In this document: positions 44,384 through 53,435 of the stretch, piece after piece
How positions within the stretch are numbered: position 1 is the first letter of the stretch
Layout of the letters: every line of letters starts with the position of its first letter
Assembly: GCA_017308375.1 (NCBI GenBank)
Contig: JAFKEW010000053.1
Coordinates: 1 to 64,000 of the forward strand
Length of the DNA stretch: 64,000 nucleotides
Origin: Alphaproteobacteria bacterium
GTDB lineage: Bacteria > Pseudomonadota > Alphaproteobacteria > Micropepsales > Micropepsaceae
Direction of reading: 5' to 3'
The notes under the pieces: generated by a model
Told to the model about the DNA's origin: nothing
What the model saw: only the letters and a program-made list of their open reading frames with translations
Database searches by the model: none
Program-made: the position numbers and the translations under genes

Positions 44384-46636
44384 ATGCAACATCTGACTTC
44401 GGCATCGCGCCACATCCGCATGATACTTTTGGCCGGCGCGGCGGCGGCCGTGCTTGCCTCGCCGGTGGCCGCACAAATCGAAACCGTGACCGTCACCGCC
44501 GAAAAGCGCGCCGAACCGTTGCAGGATGTGCCGTTGTCGGTATCGGCAATCAGCAGTCAATCGCTCGAACGCTCGAACATCAACGGCATCGCCGAGTTGC
44601 AGCAGCTTTCGCCGAGCATCACCTTTTCGGATTCCGCCAATTCCCGCGGGCAAGGCCTGAACATTCGCGGCATCGGCACGCAGAATTTCAGTGACGGTGT
44701 GGAGCCGAGCGTCAGCACCGTGGTCGACGGCGTGGTGCTGGGCCGCCAGGCGATGTCGATCTTCGATCTGGTCGATATCGATCAGGTGGAAATCCTGCGC
44801 GGGCCGCAAGGCACCCTGTTCGGCAAGAATTCGTCTGCCGGTGTGCTGAACATCATCACCAAGAAGCCCACCGCCGATCCGGCGTTCATGCTGGGCGCCA
44901 GCTATGGTTCGCTGAATGAGGTCAAGCTCAAAGGATCGGCCAATGGTGCAGTGACAGATAATGTGGATGCGCGCCTGTCGGGCTATTTCATCCGGCGCGA
45001 CGGCACCGGCACGAATTATTTCGATGGCGGCGAAGCCAATGACGACCAGCAATGGGCGTTGCGCGGCCGCGTCCTCTACACGCCGACAAGCCGGCTGCAG
45101 GTGCTAGTGACGGCGGATTATGAGGATATCAACAACACCTGCTGCCAGTTCACGCCGCGCTCCGCTTCGCCGCTCTATGCGGCCGTGATCGCGCCGGTGG
45201 TTGCCAGCCCCCATAATTTCGATGCCAATTACGACAGCCCGACCTTTCTGCGGCAGCATAGCTGGGGCGTGTCTGTGCAGGCAGATTACGATCTGGGCGA
45301 TAGCTCCATCACCTCGATCACCGCGTATCGCGGCTTCCACGATTACGACAACAACGATGACGGCGATATTTCTCCCCTGCCGCTGGTCGACGTCAACAAT
45401 GCCGTTCAGGACCAGTCGCAGTTCACGCAGGAACTGCGCTGGCAATCCACCAACGACGATCCGTTTCAGTATACGGTCGGCGCCTATTTCTTTGGCCAAT
45501 GGCTCGATTCCGTCACGCGCCAGACCGGCACGCTGGGGCAGCCGTTCAAGATGGGCAGCGATGTCGCCCGTTCCATCTCGACCTCGAGTTTTTCGCTGTT
45601 CGGTCAGGCCACCTATCGCGTGACGGATTATTTCCGTCTCATCGGCGGGCTGCGCTGGACGACGGAGAATCTCGACGCGGCCTTCGCACGCACGACCGTT
45701 CTCGGCCTTAACGGCCCGTCGGGCCCGAATGTCGGTTTTCAGGGTCAGGGCATCCTGCCGCGCACGCCCATCAAGGCGAACGATTCCAATGTCTCCTACA
45801 AGGTCGGCGCGCAATTCGACCTTGCCAAGGACGTGATGGCCTATTTCACTGTTACCAGTGGTTATAAGGGCGCGGCCGTCAATCTGCTCAACAACCTCAG
45901 CGCGGCACAGATCGCATCGGGCGATGCGGTTCTGAAACCCGAAACCTCCACCGCCTATGAGGTGGGCCTGCGCTCCGAATTCTGGGATCGGCGCATCGTT
46001 GCCAACGTGACCGGCTTCTGGACCAAGTATGATGATTTCCAGGCGCAGTCGTTCGATCCCACACAATTGCTGTTCACGCTGGCGAATGCGGGCGCGTTGC
46101 GCACGCGCGGTGTCGAGGCCGACGTGACGGTACAGCCGGTTGCCGGCCTGACACTTTCCGGCAATGCCGCCTATACCGAAGCGACATTCCTGAATTATGT
46201 TTCCAATTGCTATCCCGGACAGACGGCGGCACAGGGCTGTGTTGCGACGCCGAAACCACATCAGGATCTTGCGGGCGCAACACTGTCCAACGCGCCGAAA
46301 TTCGTCTTTACCCTGAATGCCGATTATGATTTCCCGATCGAACAGTTCGACAAGGTCGGCTTTGTTCACCTGACCTATCATCACACCAGTTCCGTTCTCT
46401 ACAATTCCAATCAGGACCCGAATGCGGTTCAGAAGGCCTATGGCATCCTGAACGCCTCCATCGGGCTGGAGCCGACGGACGGCAGCTATACATTGTCCCT
46501 GTATGTGAAGAATCTGCTTGATCAGCGCTATGCCAGCTTTATCAGTGCGAACGGGCTGTTCGCAGGCAGCTATGTGCAAATTCTGCCGCCCGATGCACGC
46601 CGCCGGATCGGGGTATCGCTGACGGCAAACTTCTGA
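44384..46636 (+). CDS. TonB-dependent receptor (carbohydrate locus)
   Basis: A 750-residue outer-membrane receptor with a signal peptide (about residues 1-31, cleaved after SPVAAQ), TonB box-like ETVTVTAEKR, plug domain (LQDVPLSVSAISSQSLERSNINGIAELQQLSP ... NIRGIGTQNFSDGVEPSVSTVVDGVVLG ... EILRGPQGTLFGKNSSAGVLNIITKKP) and beta-barrel ending RRIGVSLTANF with terminal Phe. GGAAGAAGGGG precedes ATG 44384. No SusD partner is present, as usual in Proteobacteria. Position between the sulfatase and GH3 genes suggests import of a sulfated or beta-linked oligosaccharide. Confidence 0.94.
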   Translation: MQHLTSASRHIRMILLAGAAAAVLASPVAAQIETVTVTAEKRAEPLQDVPLSVSAISSQSLERSNINGIAELQQLSPSITFSDSANSRGQGLNIRGIGTQNFSDGVEPSVSTVVDGVVLGRQAMSIFDLVDIDQVEILRGPQGTLFGKNSSAGVLNIITKKPTADPAFMLGASYGSLNEVKLKGSANGAVTDNVDARLSGYFIRRDGTGTNYFDGGEANDDQQWALRGRVLYTPTSRLQVLVTADYEDINNTCCQFTPRSASPLYAAVIAPVVASPHNFDANYDSPTFLRQHSWGVSVQADYDLGDSSITSITAYRGFHDYDNNDDGDISPLPLVDVNNAVQDQSQFTQELRWQSTNDDPFQYTVGAYFFGQWLDSVTRQTGTLGQPFKMGSDVARSISTSSFSLFGQATYRVTDYFRLIGGLRWTTENLDAAFARTTVLGLNGPSGPNVGFQGQGILPRTPIKANDSNVSYKVGAQFDLAKDVMAYFTVTSGYKGAAVNLLNNLSAAQIASGDAVLKPETSTAYEVGLRSEFWDRRIVANVTGFWTKYDDFQAQSFDPTQLLFTLANAGALRTRGVEADVTVQPVAGLTLSGNAAYTEATFLNYVSNCYPGQTAAQGCVATPKPHQDLAGATLSNAPKFVFTLNADYDFPIEQFDKVGFVHLTYHHTSSVLYNSNQDPNAVQKAYGILNASIGLEPTDGSYTLSLYVKNLLDQRYASFISANGLFAGSYVQILPPDARRRIGVSLTANF

Positions 46637-46649
46637 GGGGAATGCAGGC

Positions 46650-48866
46650 ATGAAAGCCGGTGTCTTTATCATGGCCGTGGCGGCGGGTTTGCTGGCGGCA
46701 TCGCCCTCCACCGCACAGCAATCCGGTGCGGATGAGCAGGCTGCACGGCCATGGATGGACACCGCGCTGTCAGCAGACGCGCGCGCCGGCCTGCTTGTGC
46801 AGGCGTTGACGCAGGATGAGAAGATCCGGCTGGTACACGGTGAACTGGCGATCCCGTTCCTGGGCGCCACGGTGCCGCCGGGCGCGCTCGGCTCGGCGGG
46901 CTACGTGCCCGGCATCGAACGGCTGGGCATTCCGGCGTTGCAGGAAACCGATGCCAGTCTTGGCGTCGCCAATCCGTTCAATGTCCGCCCGGGCGATAGC
47001 GCGACCGCACTGCCCTCCGGCCTTGCGCTCGCCGCCACGTTCGACGTGACCCTTGCCCATGACGGGGGCGCGATGATCGGGCAGGAAGCCTGGCGCAAGG
47101 GGTTCAATGTCCTGCTCGCAGGTGGTGTCAATCTGGCGCGCGATCCGCGCAATGGGCGCAATTTCGAATATCTTGGCGAAGATCCGCTTCTGGCGGGCAT
47201 GCTTGCCGGGGCGTCCATCCGCGGGATCGAGGAACAGCACGTCGTTTCAACCGTCAAGCATTTCGCCCTGAACGATCAGGAGACCAACCGCAACTGGGCC
47301 AATTCGGTGATCGGGGAGGCGGCGGCCCGCGAATCCGATCTGCTGGCATTCCAGATCGCGATCGAGCAGGGCAGGCCCGGCGCGGTGATGTGTGCCTACA
47401 ATCTGGTCAATGGCGAATATGCCTGCGGCAACGACCATCTGCTGAACGGCGTGCTCAAAGGCGATTGGGGTTTCCCCGGCTGGGTGATGTCCGACTGGGG
47501 TGGTGTTCATGATGTTGATTTCGCGCTGAAGGGCCTCGATCAGGAATCGGCCGATGCGCTGGACAAGGTGGCTTATTTCGACAAGCCGCTGCGCGATGCG
47601 CTGAGCGCCGGAACCATTTCGCAGGACCGGCTTTCCGCCATGGTGCGCCGGATCTTCCGCTCGATGTTTGCTGCCGGATTGTTCGACCATCCGCCGGTCA
47701 AATCGCCGATCGACTACGCGGCCGACAGTGAGGTTGCGCTGCGCGTGGCGGAACAGGGCATCGTGCTGCTGAAAAACGATCAGGGCTTGTTGCCGCTTGC
47801 CGCCACGGCGAACCGCATCGCGGTGATCGGCGGCCATGCCGATGCCGGCGTGCTGTCCGGTGCCGGTTCTTCACAAGTGATCCCGAGGGGCGGACCTGCG
47901 GCGGTTGTGCCCGTGGGTGGCGAAGGCATGCTGGCGCCGCTTCGCAAGATGGTTTTTGCGCCGTCGTCGCCGCTGAAGGCCATTCGTGCCGCGGCGCCTG
48001 CCGCGCAGGTGAAATTCGATGACGGCCGCTATATCTCCTCCGCCGTGGCGGCGGCGAAATGGGCGGATGTCGTCATCGTCTTCGCCAATCAGTGGAGCAT
48101 CGAAGGCGACGACCTTCCCGATATGACATTGCCGAGCGGGCAGGACGCGCTGATCGCCGCAATTGCCGCGGCCAATCCGAAGACCATCGTGGTGTTGCAG
48201 ACGGGCGGGGCCGTCGCCATGCCATGGCTTGCCCAAACACCGGCGGTGATCGAGGCCTGGTATCCGGGGCAGCGCGGCGGCGAAGCGATTGCCAATATCC
48301 TGTTCGGCAAAACCAATCCTTCCGGCCATCTGCCCATCACCTTTCCGAAAAGCCCCGATCAATTGCCGCGGCCGGAATTGCCGGGCATCCGCATGCCGCA
48401 GGGCCAACGCTTCGACGTGAACTACAATGTCGAAGGCGCCGATGTCGGCTATCGCTGGGTTGCGGCCCGGAAGCTTGCGCCGCTGTTTCCATTCGGCTTC
48501 GGGCTTTCCTACACCAGTTTCGATTACGGCGGCCTGAGCATTGCGGGCGGCCAGACGATGCAGGTCAGCTTTACGGTGCGGAACACGGGAAAGGTTGCGG
48601 GAATGGCCGCACCCCAGCTTTATCTCGCGTCCGCCGCAGGCCAGGACGAGGTGCGGCTGCTGGGTTTTGACAAGGTTTCACTCGCCCCGGGGGAAAGCCG
48701 CCGCGTGACGATGACGGTCGATCCCCGCCTGCTTGCCGATTTCGATGAGGCCGCCCATGGTTGGCGCATCCGTGCCGGAACCTATGCCGTCAAGCTTGGC
48801 AATTCATCGCGCGATACGGTGCTGGATGCTTCCACTGCGATGGATGCGGCCTTCCTGAAACCGTAG
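46650..48866 (+). CDS. Beta-glucosidase, glycoside hydrolase family 3
   Basis: A 738-residue exported enzyme that would release beta-linked glucose (or xylose) from oligosaccharides. It has a signal peptide (MKAGVFIMAVAAGLLAASPSTAQ), the GH3 N-terminal barrel with VNLARDPRNGRNFEYLGEDPLLAG and KHFALNDQETNR, the nucleophile Asp in VMSDWGG, the GH3 C-terminal domain (VLLKNDQGLLPL ... WYPGQRGGEAIANILFGKTNPSGHLPITFP) and a fibronectin III-like domain (VRNTGKVAGMAAPQLYLA). It lies 13 bases after the TonB gene in the same operon. Released glucose would enter through the MFS transporter and glucokinase. Confidence 0.95.
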   Translation: MKAGVFIMAVAAGLLAASPSTAQQSGADEQAARPWMDTALSADARAGLLVQALTQDEKIRLVHGELAIPFLGATVPPGALGSAGYVPGIERLGIPALQETDASLGVANPFNVRPGDSATALPSGLALAATFDVTLAHDGGAMIGQEAWRKGFNVLLAGGVNLARDPRNGRNFEYLGEDPLLAGMLAGASIRGIEEQHVVSTVKHFALNDQETNRNWANSVIGEAAARESDLLAFQIAIEQGRPGAVMCAYNLVNGEYACGNDHLLNGVLKGDWGFPGWVMSDWGGVHDVDFALKGLDQESADALDKVAYFDKPLRDALSAGTISQDRLSAMVRRIFRSMFAAGLFDHPPVKSPIDYAADSEVALRVAEQGIVLLKNDQGLLPLAATANRIAVIGGHADAGVLSGAGSSQVIPRGGPAAVVPVGGEGMLAPLRKMVFAPSSPLKAIRAAAPAAQVKFDDGRYISSAVAAAKWADVVIVFANQWSIEGDDLPDMTLPSGQDALIAAIAAANPKTIVVLQTGGAVAMPWLAQTPAVIEAWYPGQRGGEAIANILFGKTNPSGHLPITFPKSPDQLPRPELPGIRMPQGQRFDVNYNVEGADVGYRWVAARKLAPLFPFGFGLSYTSFDYGGLSIAGGQTMQVSFTVRNTGKVAGMAAPQLYLASAAGQDEVRLLGFDKVSLAPGESRRVTMTVDPRLLADFDEAAHGWRIRAGTYAVKLGNSSRDTVLDASTAMDAAFLKP

Positions 48867-48896
48867 GCTGTTGCGGCGCGGCACAGCCTTGCAATC

Positions 48897-49892
48897 ATGG
48901 TGGTGCCCGTTGGTAAATATGCGATGCTTGGTCCCGCCCAACCCCTTCGCCGCATGATTCATATTCCATCCGGCCACGTCCGGCTGGGGTCCGAACGGTA
49001 TTATCCGGAAGAAGCACCGCTGCGCGATGCCGACATCGCGGAATTCTGGATCGATACGCATCCCGTCACCAATCGTGCGTTTGCGCAGTTCGTGCGCGAG
49101 ACGGGGTATGTGACGGTTGCTGAACGCCCGCTCGATCCGGCGCAATATCCCGGCGTCGAACCCCGCGCGTTGAAACCGGGTGCGCTTGTCTTCCGGAAGC
49201 CGCGAACAAAGGTGAGCCTGAACGACTGGTCCGGCTGGTGGGTGTATAAGCCGGGTGCCCATTGGCGGCGCCCGGACGGCAGGAACAATGTTTTCAAGGG
49301 GCGGCTGGATCACCCTGTGGTGGCGGTCGCGTTCGAGGATGCGCAAGCCTATGCGCACTGGGCCGGCAAGGAATTACCCAACGAAGCGGAATGGGAATAT
49401 GCCGCGCGCGGCGGGCTTATCGGTGCTGAATTTGCCTGGGGCGACGAATTTACGCCGGGCGGCCGCCATATGGCGAACACCTGGCAGGGGGAGTTCCCCT
49501 ACGAAAATCTTGTGGCGGACGGGTTCGAAGGCACTTCACCCGTCGGCTCCTTTCCGCCCAATGGCTATGGCCTTTACGACATGGCGGGAAATGTCTGGGA
49601 ATGGACCACGGATTGGTATTCTGCTGAGCCGGGCCTTGTGAAAACGAAATCCTGCTGCACCGCGGCGGATGGGGAGGCGCAACGCAGAAGTTTCGATCCC
49701 GCGCTTCCGGGGGTCGCGATTCCGCGCAAGGTGGTTAAAGGCGGCTCGTTCCTCTGCGCGCCGAATTATTGTCAGCGCTATCGCCCCGCCGCCCGCCAGC
49801 CGCAGATGATCGACACCGCCGCACAGCACATCGGATTTCGCTGCGTGGTTCGCGATCGCGCGGCGTTGCGAAACTCTATTCCTACAAATTGA
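48897..49892 (+). CDS. Formylglycine-generating enzyme (sulfatase-modifying factor)
   Basis: Oxidises the active-site Cys of sulfatases to formylglycine in the cytoplasm. The 331-residue protein has the FGE-sulfatase fold: MIHIPSGHVRLGSERYYPEEAPLRDADIAEFWIDTHPVTNRAFAQFV, ELPNEAEWEYAARGG, YGLYDMAGNVWEWTTDWY, and VVKGGSFLCAPNYCQRYRPAARQ with both catalytic-type cysteines, C287 and C292, spaced as in true FGE. Presence of both separates it from FGE-fold proteins without this activity. Several ATGs (48897, 48924, 48954) are possible starts; the fold begins near residue 20. It is the last gene of the operon and serves the sulfatase at 42916. Confidence 0.93.
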   Translation: MVVPVGKYAMLGPAQPLRRMIHIPSGHVRLGSERYYPEEAPLRDADIAEFWIDTHPVTNRAFAQFVRETGYVTVAERPLDPAQYPGVEPRALKPGALVFRKPRTKVSLNDWSGWWVYKPGAHWRRPDGRNNVFKGRLDHPVVAVAFEDAQAYAHWAGKELPNEAEWEYAARGGLIGAEFAWGDEFTPGGRHMANTWQGEFPYENLVADGFEGTSPVGSFPPNGYGLYDMAGNVWEWTTDWYSAEPGLVKTKSCCTAADGEAQRRSFDPALPGVAIPRKVVKGGSFLCAPNYCQRYRPAARQPQMIDTAAQHIGFRCVVRDRAALRNSIPTN

Positions 49893-50039
49893 AACAAATG
49901 CCGGTCGTTGCGGTAACGGCGCGGCAGCTTCGTTTCACTGCAATCGATCCAAAAAACGATTGTTTTACTTCACCGGATGAAGATCGGGTGAAAGGTTTTC
50001 TAACGCCGTGCCGGCGCGGCGGAACGGGAGCATTGCGCA

Positions 50040-53000
50040 ATGGCGCAACGCGTCAGCGGGTATGCAAAGAAACCGCCTGCGCCGCGGGGTAACCGCGTCG
50101 GCGGCGCCAAGGCTGCGCTGGCAGAAGCGGCGGAGCTGCGCGCACTTGCCTTCGACCTTGGCCCGGCCGTTGCGCCCTATAAGAAGAAGGGGCGGCTTTC
50201 GATCCGGGTTGAGCGTCTGCCGCATCAGGCGCGCCTGTCGCAGGGCCGCAACAATGGCGACCGCTCCTTCTCGCTGACGCTGGATGAGCTGGAAGACCTC
50301 GAATATCTGTTCCCCGAAAGCCTGGAGAGTGCGCACAGCCTTGCCGTGCGCATCATCAGCCTTGATGGCGGCGACGGTTCCACGCTTGCGGTGCTCGACA
50401 TTCCGGTATCGCCCGCCGACAACCGCATCGGGCTGCAGCCGGAAAAGGCGCCGCGCAACGGCGCAAGCATTATCGACCTGGCGGACAGTGCGGAACTTCT
50501 GCACCTGCGCGACGAATTGGCCAAGGCGCGGGCCACGCTGCAATCGCTCGAAACCCGCCATCGCGAAGAACGCAAGGCGGCGCAGAAGCTGGCCGATGCC
50601 GCACTGGCGCAGGACCGCGCCGCCAGACAGGCGGAGGAGGATGACCGCTTCGCCGCATTGGAGCAGCGGGTGGAGAAGCGCCTGCTGGATGCGCGCGCGG
50701 CATGGGAACAGGAAGCACAGTCCGAACAGGACGCAGTGCTTGCCGCCGCCGAAGCAGAATGGAAAGTGGAGGAGGCTGCGCGCATCCGGGATGCGGAAGC
50801 AAAATGGCGTGCAGAGGCCGCGCACGCGCTGGAAGCCGCGGCGAAAGCGGCAAAGTCCGCTCATGCGAAGGATGCGCAGGCCGCGCTCATCCCCCTGCAG
50901 CAGCAATTGGCGGTGGCGCAGGAGCAGCTTGCGGCCCGTGACGCGGCGCTGAAGGACGCGCTGGCCGCAAAGGCTGGCGCCGATGCGGACGCGGCCCGCG
51001 TGAAGGCGGCGTTGCAGGAGGCGGAGCAGGCGCGCGCCGAACTCGAAAACAAAATCGCGCAGCAGCATTCTGCGAACAAGGCAGCCGGGAAAGAGGCGAA
51101 ACAGGCGGTGGAAGCCGCGCTTGCCAAAGCCGAAGCGGAAACCCGCGCAGTGAAGGACGAAACAGCCGCGGAGGTGCGGCGCCTGCAGGCGGAATTGGCG
51201 GCAGCGCAGAAAGCAATCGTGGAGGCGCAGGCAGAGGGAAAACGGGCTTCCGAAGCGGCGCTGGGCAAAGCAGAAGCCGCATGGAAATCCGCGGAGGCGA
51301 CGCGGTTGTCCGCTGCGGAAGCGGCGTGGCGAGAGACCGCCGCCCGCGATGCCGCCGCCGCCAAAGCCGCGATCGACGCCGAGAAAAAGACGGCTGCTAT
51401 CGCCGTACAACATCTGCAAGCCGAATTGGACGCCGCGCAACAGGCATCTGCGGAGGCCGTGGTGCGATGGCAGGCGCAGTCGGCGGCCGAACTGGCCGAT
51501 GCCAAGGCTGCGTGGCAGCGCGAAAGCGACGCGAAATACGATGCCGCGCTTGCAGGCTGGAAAGCGGATGTAGAAAAAGCGGAAACGGCGTGGCGGGAAG
51601 AAGCCGGTGCACAGCTTGCCGCGGCGAAAGAGGAATGGCAGGCAGAGAGCGATCGCCGTTTGGCAGATGTGCAGGGGCACGCGGCACGGGCTGAAGCAGC
51701 GATTGCGAAAATCCGGGATGATGCGCAGAAGGCGCGCAGCCAGGGCGATGCGGAGATGCGCCGCCTGCGCGAAGATCTGGCCAAAACGCAGGCACTTCTG
51801 TCGGTACGCGATGCGGAATTGGCCGATGCCGTGGCCCGTGTGGATGATGCGGAGGCCGCATTGGCGCGGGTGCAGGATGCCGCGCTAACCGGGAATGCCG
51901 CGGGCGAGGTGGCGCAGGACGGGCACCTGCATGAGGAACTGCGTCGCGTGCAGAAGGATTTGGCGGCGCAGACGGCATTGCTGACGGCGGCGCTGGCGCG
52001 TGCGGAGAAGGCGGAGCAGGCGCATGCGGCTGCTGAGACCGAGCACGCTTCCGCACAAGCCCTGTCTACTGCGCATGATGAATTGCAGCGCAAGCTGGCG
52101 CAACGGGAAGATATGCTGGCCGGGCATGCACAGGCGCTCGCCGATGCGGTTGCCCGCGCGGAAATGGCCGAAGCCGCGTTGCTGGAGGCTGGAAGGCAGG
52201 CCCAGGCGGCCGAAGACGATCGTGCCGGTCGCGAAGCCGGACAGGCGGCATTGCAAGCGCGTATCGCATCGCTTGAGAGCGCATTGGCGGAACATGAAAT
52301 CGCGCTGATGGAAGCCAACGCCCGCGCCGAGGAAGCGGCAGAGAATTATGCGCAGGCGCAGCTTCGCGTTCAATCCGGCCAGGGCGATAGCGAACTGCGG
52401 CGGTTGCGCCGCGACCTCTCCGCCGTGCAGGCCGCACTGGCGCAACGCGAGCGGGAACTGGAGGAGGCGCGGCTATTCACCGAACAGGCGCATGAACGCT
52501 GGCAGCGCAAAACCGATGCGGCCCTCGCGAAAGCGGAAAAGGCGTGGCACTCCGCCGAGGCCGCGCGTTTATCGGCAGCGCGGGCCGAATGGCAGGAGGA
52601 AGCGCGCCGCCAGTGGGAGACGGCCGCCGCGCAACAGGCAACACCCGCGCCCGCACCAGATACTCCGGTTCAAACGGAGCAGAGCGTTGTTTCGCTGGCG
52701 CATGCTGCATTCCGGCCCGAAGGCGCGCATGCGCTGGCCCGTGATGTCGATCTGATCGAGGCGCAGGACGCCGCGGGCGAGGCGCTGGACCGTTTGCGTC
52801 AAAGCGCGCTGGACATTCTGGTGGCGCGTAATGCGGAAGGGGGGCGTGACGCTCCCGCGCAGCCAGCGCCGGCCATCGCAAGCGGACCAGCAACGGGTGA
52901 GCCCGAAACGGAGATGCCGCGCCCGCAATTGCCGGTGTTGTGGGTGGGTGGCATTGCCGGGGCTGCCCTGCTGGTTGCGATGCTGTTCTTCCTGTTCGCG

Positions 53001-53300
53001 CCTGCGCGCCCGGCGCCACGGCCAGCGCCACCGGCGAATGCCGCCGCCGCTGCCGTCGAAGCGCCAGCACCTGCACCCGTGCCGGTGAAAGAAATGGCCA
53101 CGCTTCTGAAAGCGGCCAACCTGCGCGCCACGCCATCACCGACCGGCAAGCTGTTGACGACATTGCGGCCGGGCATGCGCGCCACAGTGTTGGTGCGTGA
53201 GGGGAAATGGGTGCAGATCGAGTTGGCTGGCCAGACACCCGCCGTCACCGGCTGGGTCTTCAGCACACTTCTGCAAATGGACACCGCCGCCGCGCACTGA
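50040..53300 (+). CDS. Giant Ala-rich coiled-coil membrane protein with C-terminal SH3-like domain
   Basis: A 1086-residue protein without a family I can name. Residues 1-150 form a folded N-terminal region with a basic start (YKKKGRLSIRVERLPHQARLSQGRNNG) and SFSLTLDELEDLEYLFP. Residues about 155-900 are Ala/Glu/Lys/Gln-rich heptad sequence, a very long coiled coil, with repeated Trp-centred units such as AEAEWKVEEAARIRDAEAKWR, AAWKSAEATRLSAAEAAWR (three to four cousins). One membrane helix lies at about 963-985 (VLWVGGIAGAALLVAMLFFLF), then a Pro/Ala linker, and residues 1019-1080 form a bacterial SH3 domain (AANLRATPSPTGKLLTTLRPGMRATVLVREGKWVQIE). The expected topology is coiled coil in the cytoplasm and SH3b in the periplasm. 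No operon partners are seen. Confidence 0.85.
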   Translation: MAQRVSGYAKKPPAPRGNRVGGAKAALAEAAELRALAFDLGPAVAPYKKKGRLSIRVERLPHQARLSQGRNNGDRSFSLTLDELEDLEYLFPESLESAHSLAVRIISLDGGDGSTLAVLDIPVSPADNRIGLQPEKAPRNGASIIDLADSAELLHLRDELAKARATLQSLETRHREERKAAQKLADAALAQDRAARQAEEDDRFAALEQRVEKRLLDARAAWEQEAQSEQDAVLAAAEAEWKVEEAARIRDAEAKWRAEAAHALEAAAKAAKSAHAKDAQAALIPLQQQLAVAQEQLAARDAALKDALAAKAGADADAARVKAALQEAEQARAELENKIAQQHSANKAAGKEAKQAVEAALAKAEAETRAVKDETAAEVRRLQAELAAAQKAIVEAQAEGKRASEAALGKAEAAWKSAEATRLSAAEAAWRETAARDAAAAKAAIDAEKKTAAIAVQHLQAELDAAQQASAEAVVRWQAQSAAELADAKAAWQRESDAKYDAALAGWKADVEKAETAWREEAGAQLAAAKEEWQAESDRRLADVQGHAARAEAAIAKIRDDAQKARSQGDAEMRRLREDLAKTQALLSVRDAELADAVARVDDAEAALARVQDAALTGNAAGEVAQDGHLHEELRRVQKDLAAQTALLTAALARAEKAEQAHAAAETEHASAQALSTAHDELQRKLAQREDMLAGHAQALADAVARAEMAEAALLEAGRQAQAAEDDRAGREAGQAALQARIASLESALAEHEIALMEANARAEEAAENYAQAQLRVQSGQGDSELRRLRRDLSAVQAALAQRERELEEARLFTEQAHERWQRKTDAALAKAEKAWHSAEAARLSAARAEWQEEARRQWETAAAQQATPAPAPDTPVQTEQSVVSLAHAAFRPEGAHALARDVDLIEAQDAAGEALDRLRQSALDILVARNAEGGRDAPAQPAPAIASGPATGEPETEMPRPQLPVLWVGGIAGAALLVAMLFFLFAPARPAPRPAPPANAAAAAVEAPAPAPVPVKEMATLLKAANLRATPSPTGKLLTTLRPGMRATVLVREGKWVQIELAGQTPAVTGWVFSTLLQMDTAAAH

Positions 53301-53435
53301 GCGGATTGGGGTGCGCACTGCAACCGGGGCGGGAGATTTGTCGCTTTGTGACGGCTCTGACGACGTGTCATAGTTGCCGCATGGAGCCATTCTCGCGCGC
53401 AGTTCCGCGCCCGGAAGAATTCAAAGGAGACTGAA

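Noticed and set aside
45104..46870. Minus-strand frame of 588 codons
   Set aside because: Antisense to the TonB receptor, whose plug and barrel motifs are clear.
50861..52318. Ala/Ser/Cys-rich minus-strand frame
   Set aside because: Reverse complement of the Ala/Glu-rich coiled-coil gene; composition is an artefact of the repeats.
50600..52700. CRISPR-like or tandem DNA repeat in the coiled-coil gene
   Set aside because: Similarity is at protein composition level with no regular DNA repeat or spacer pattern.
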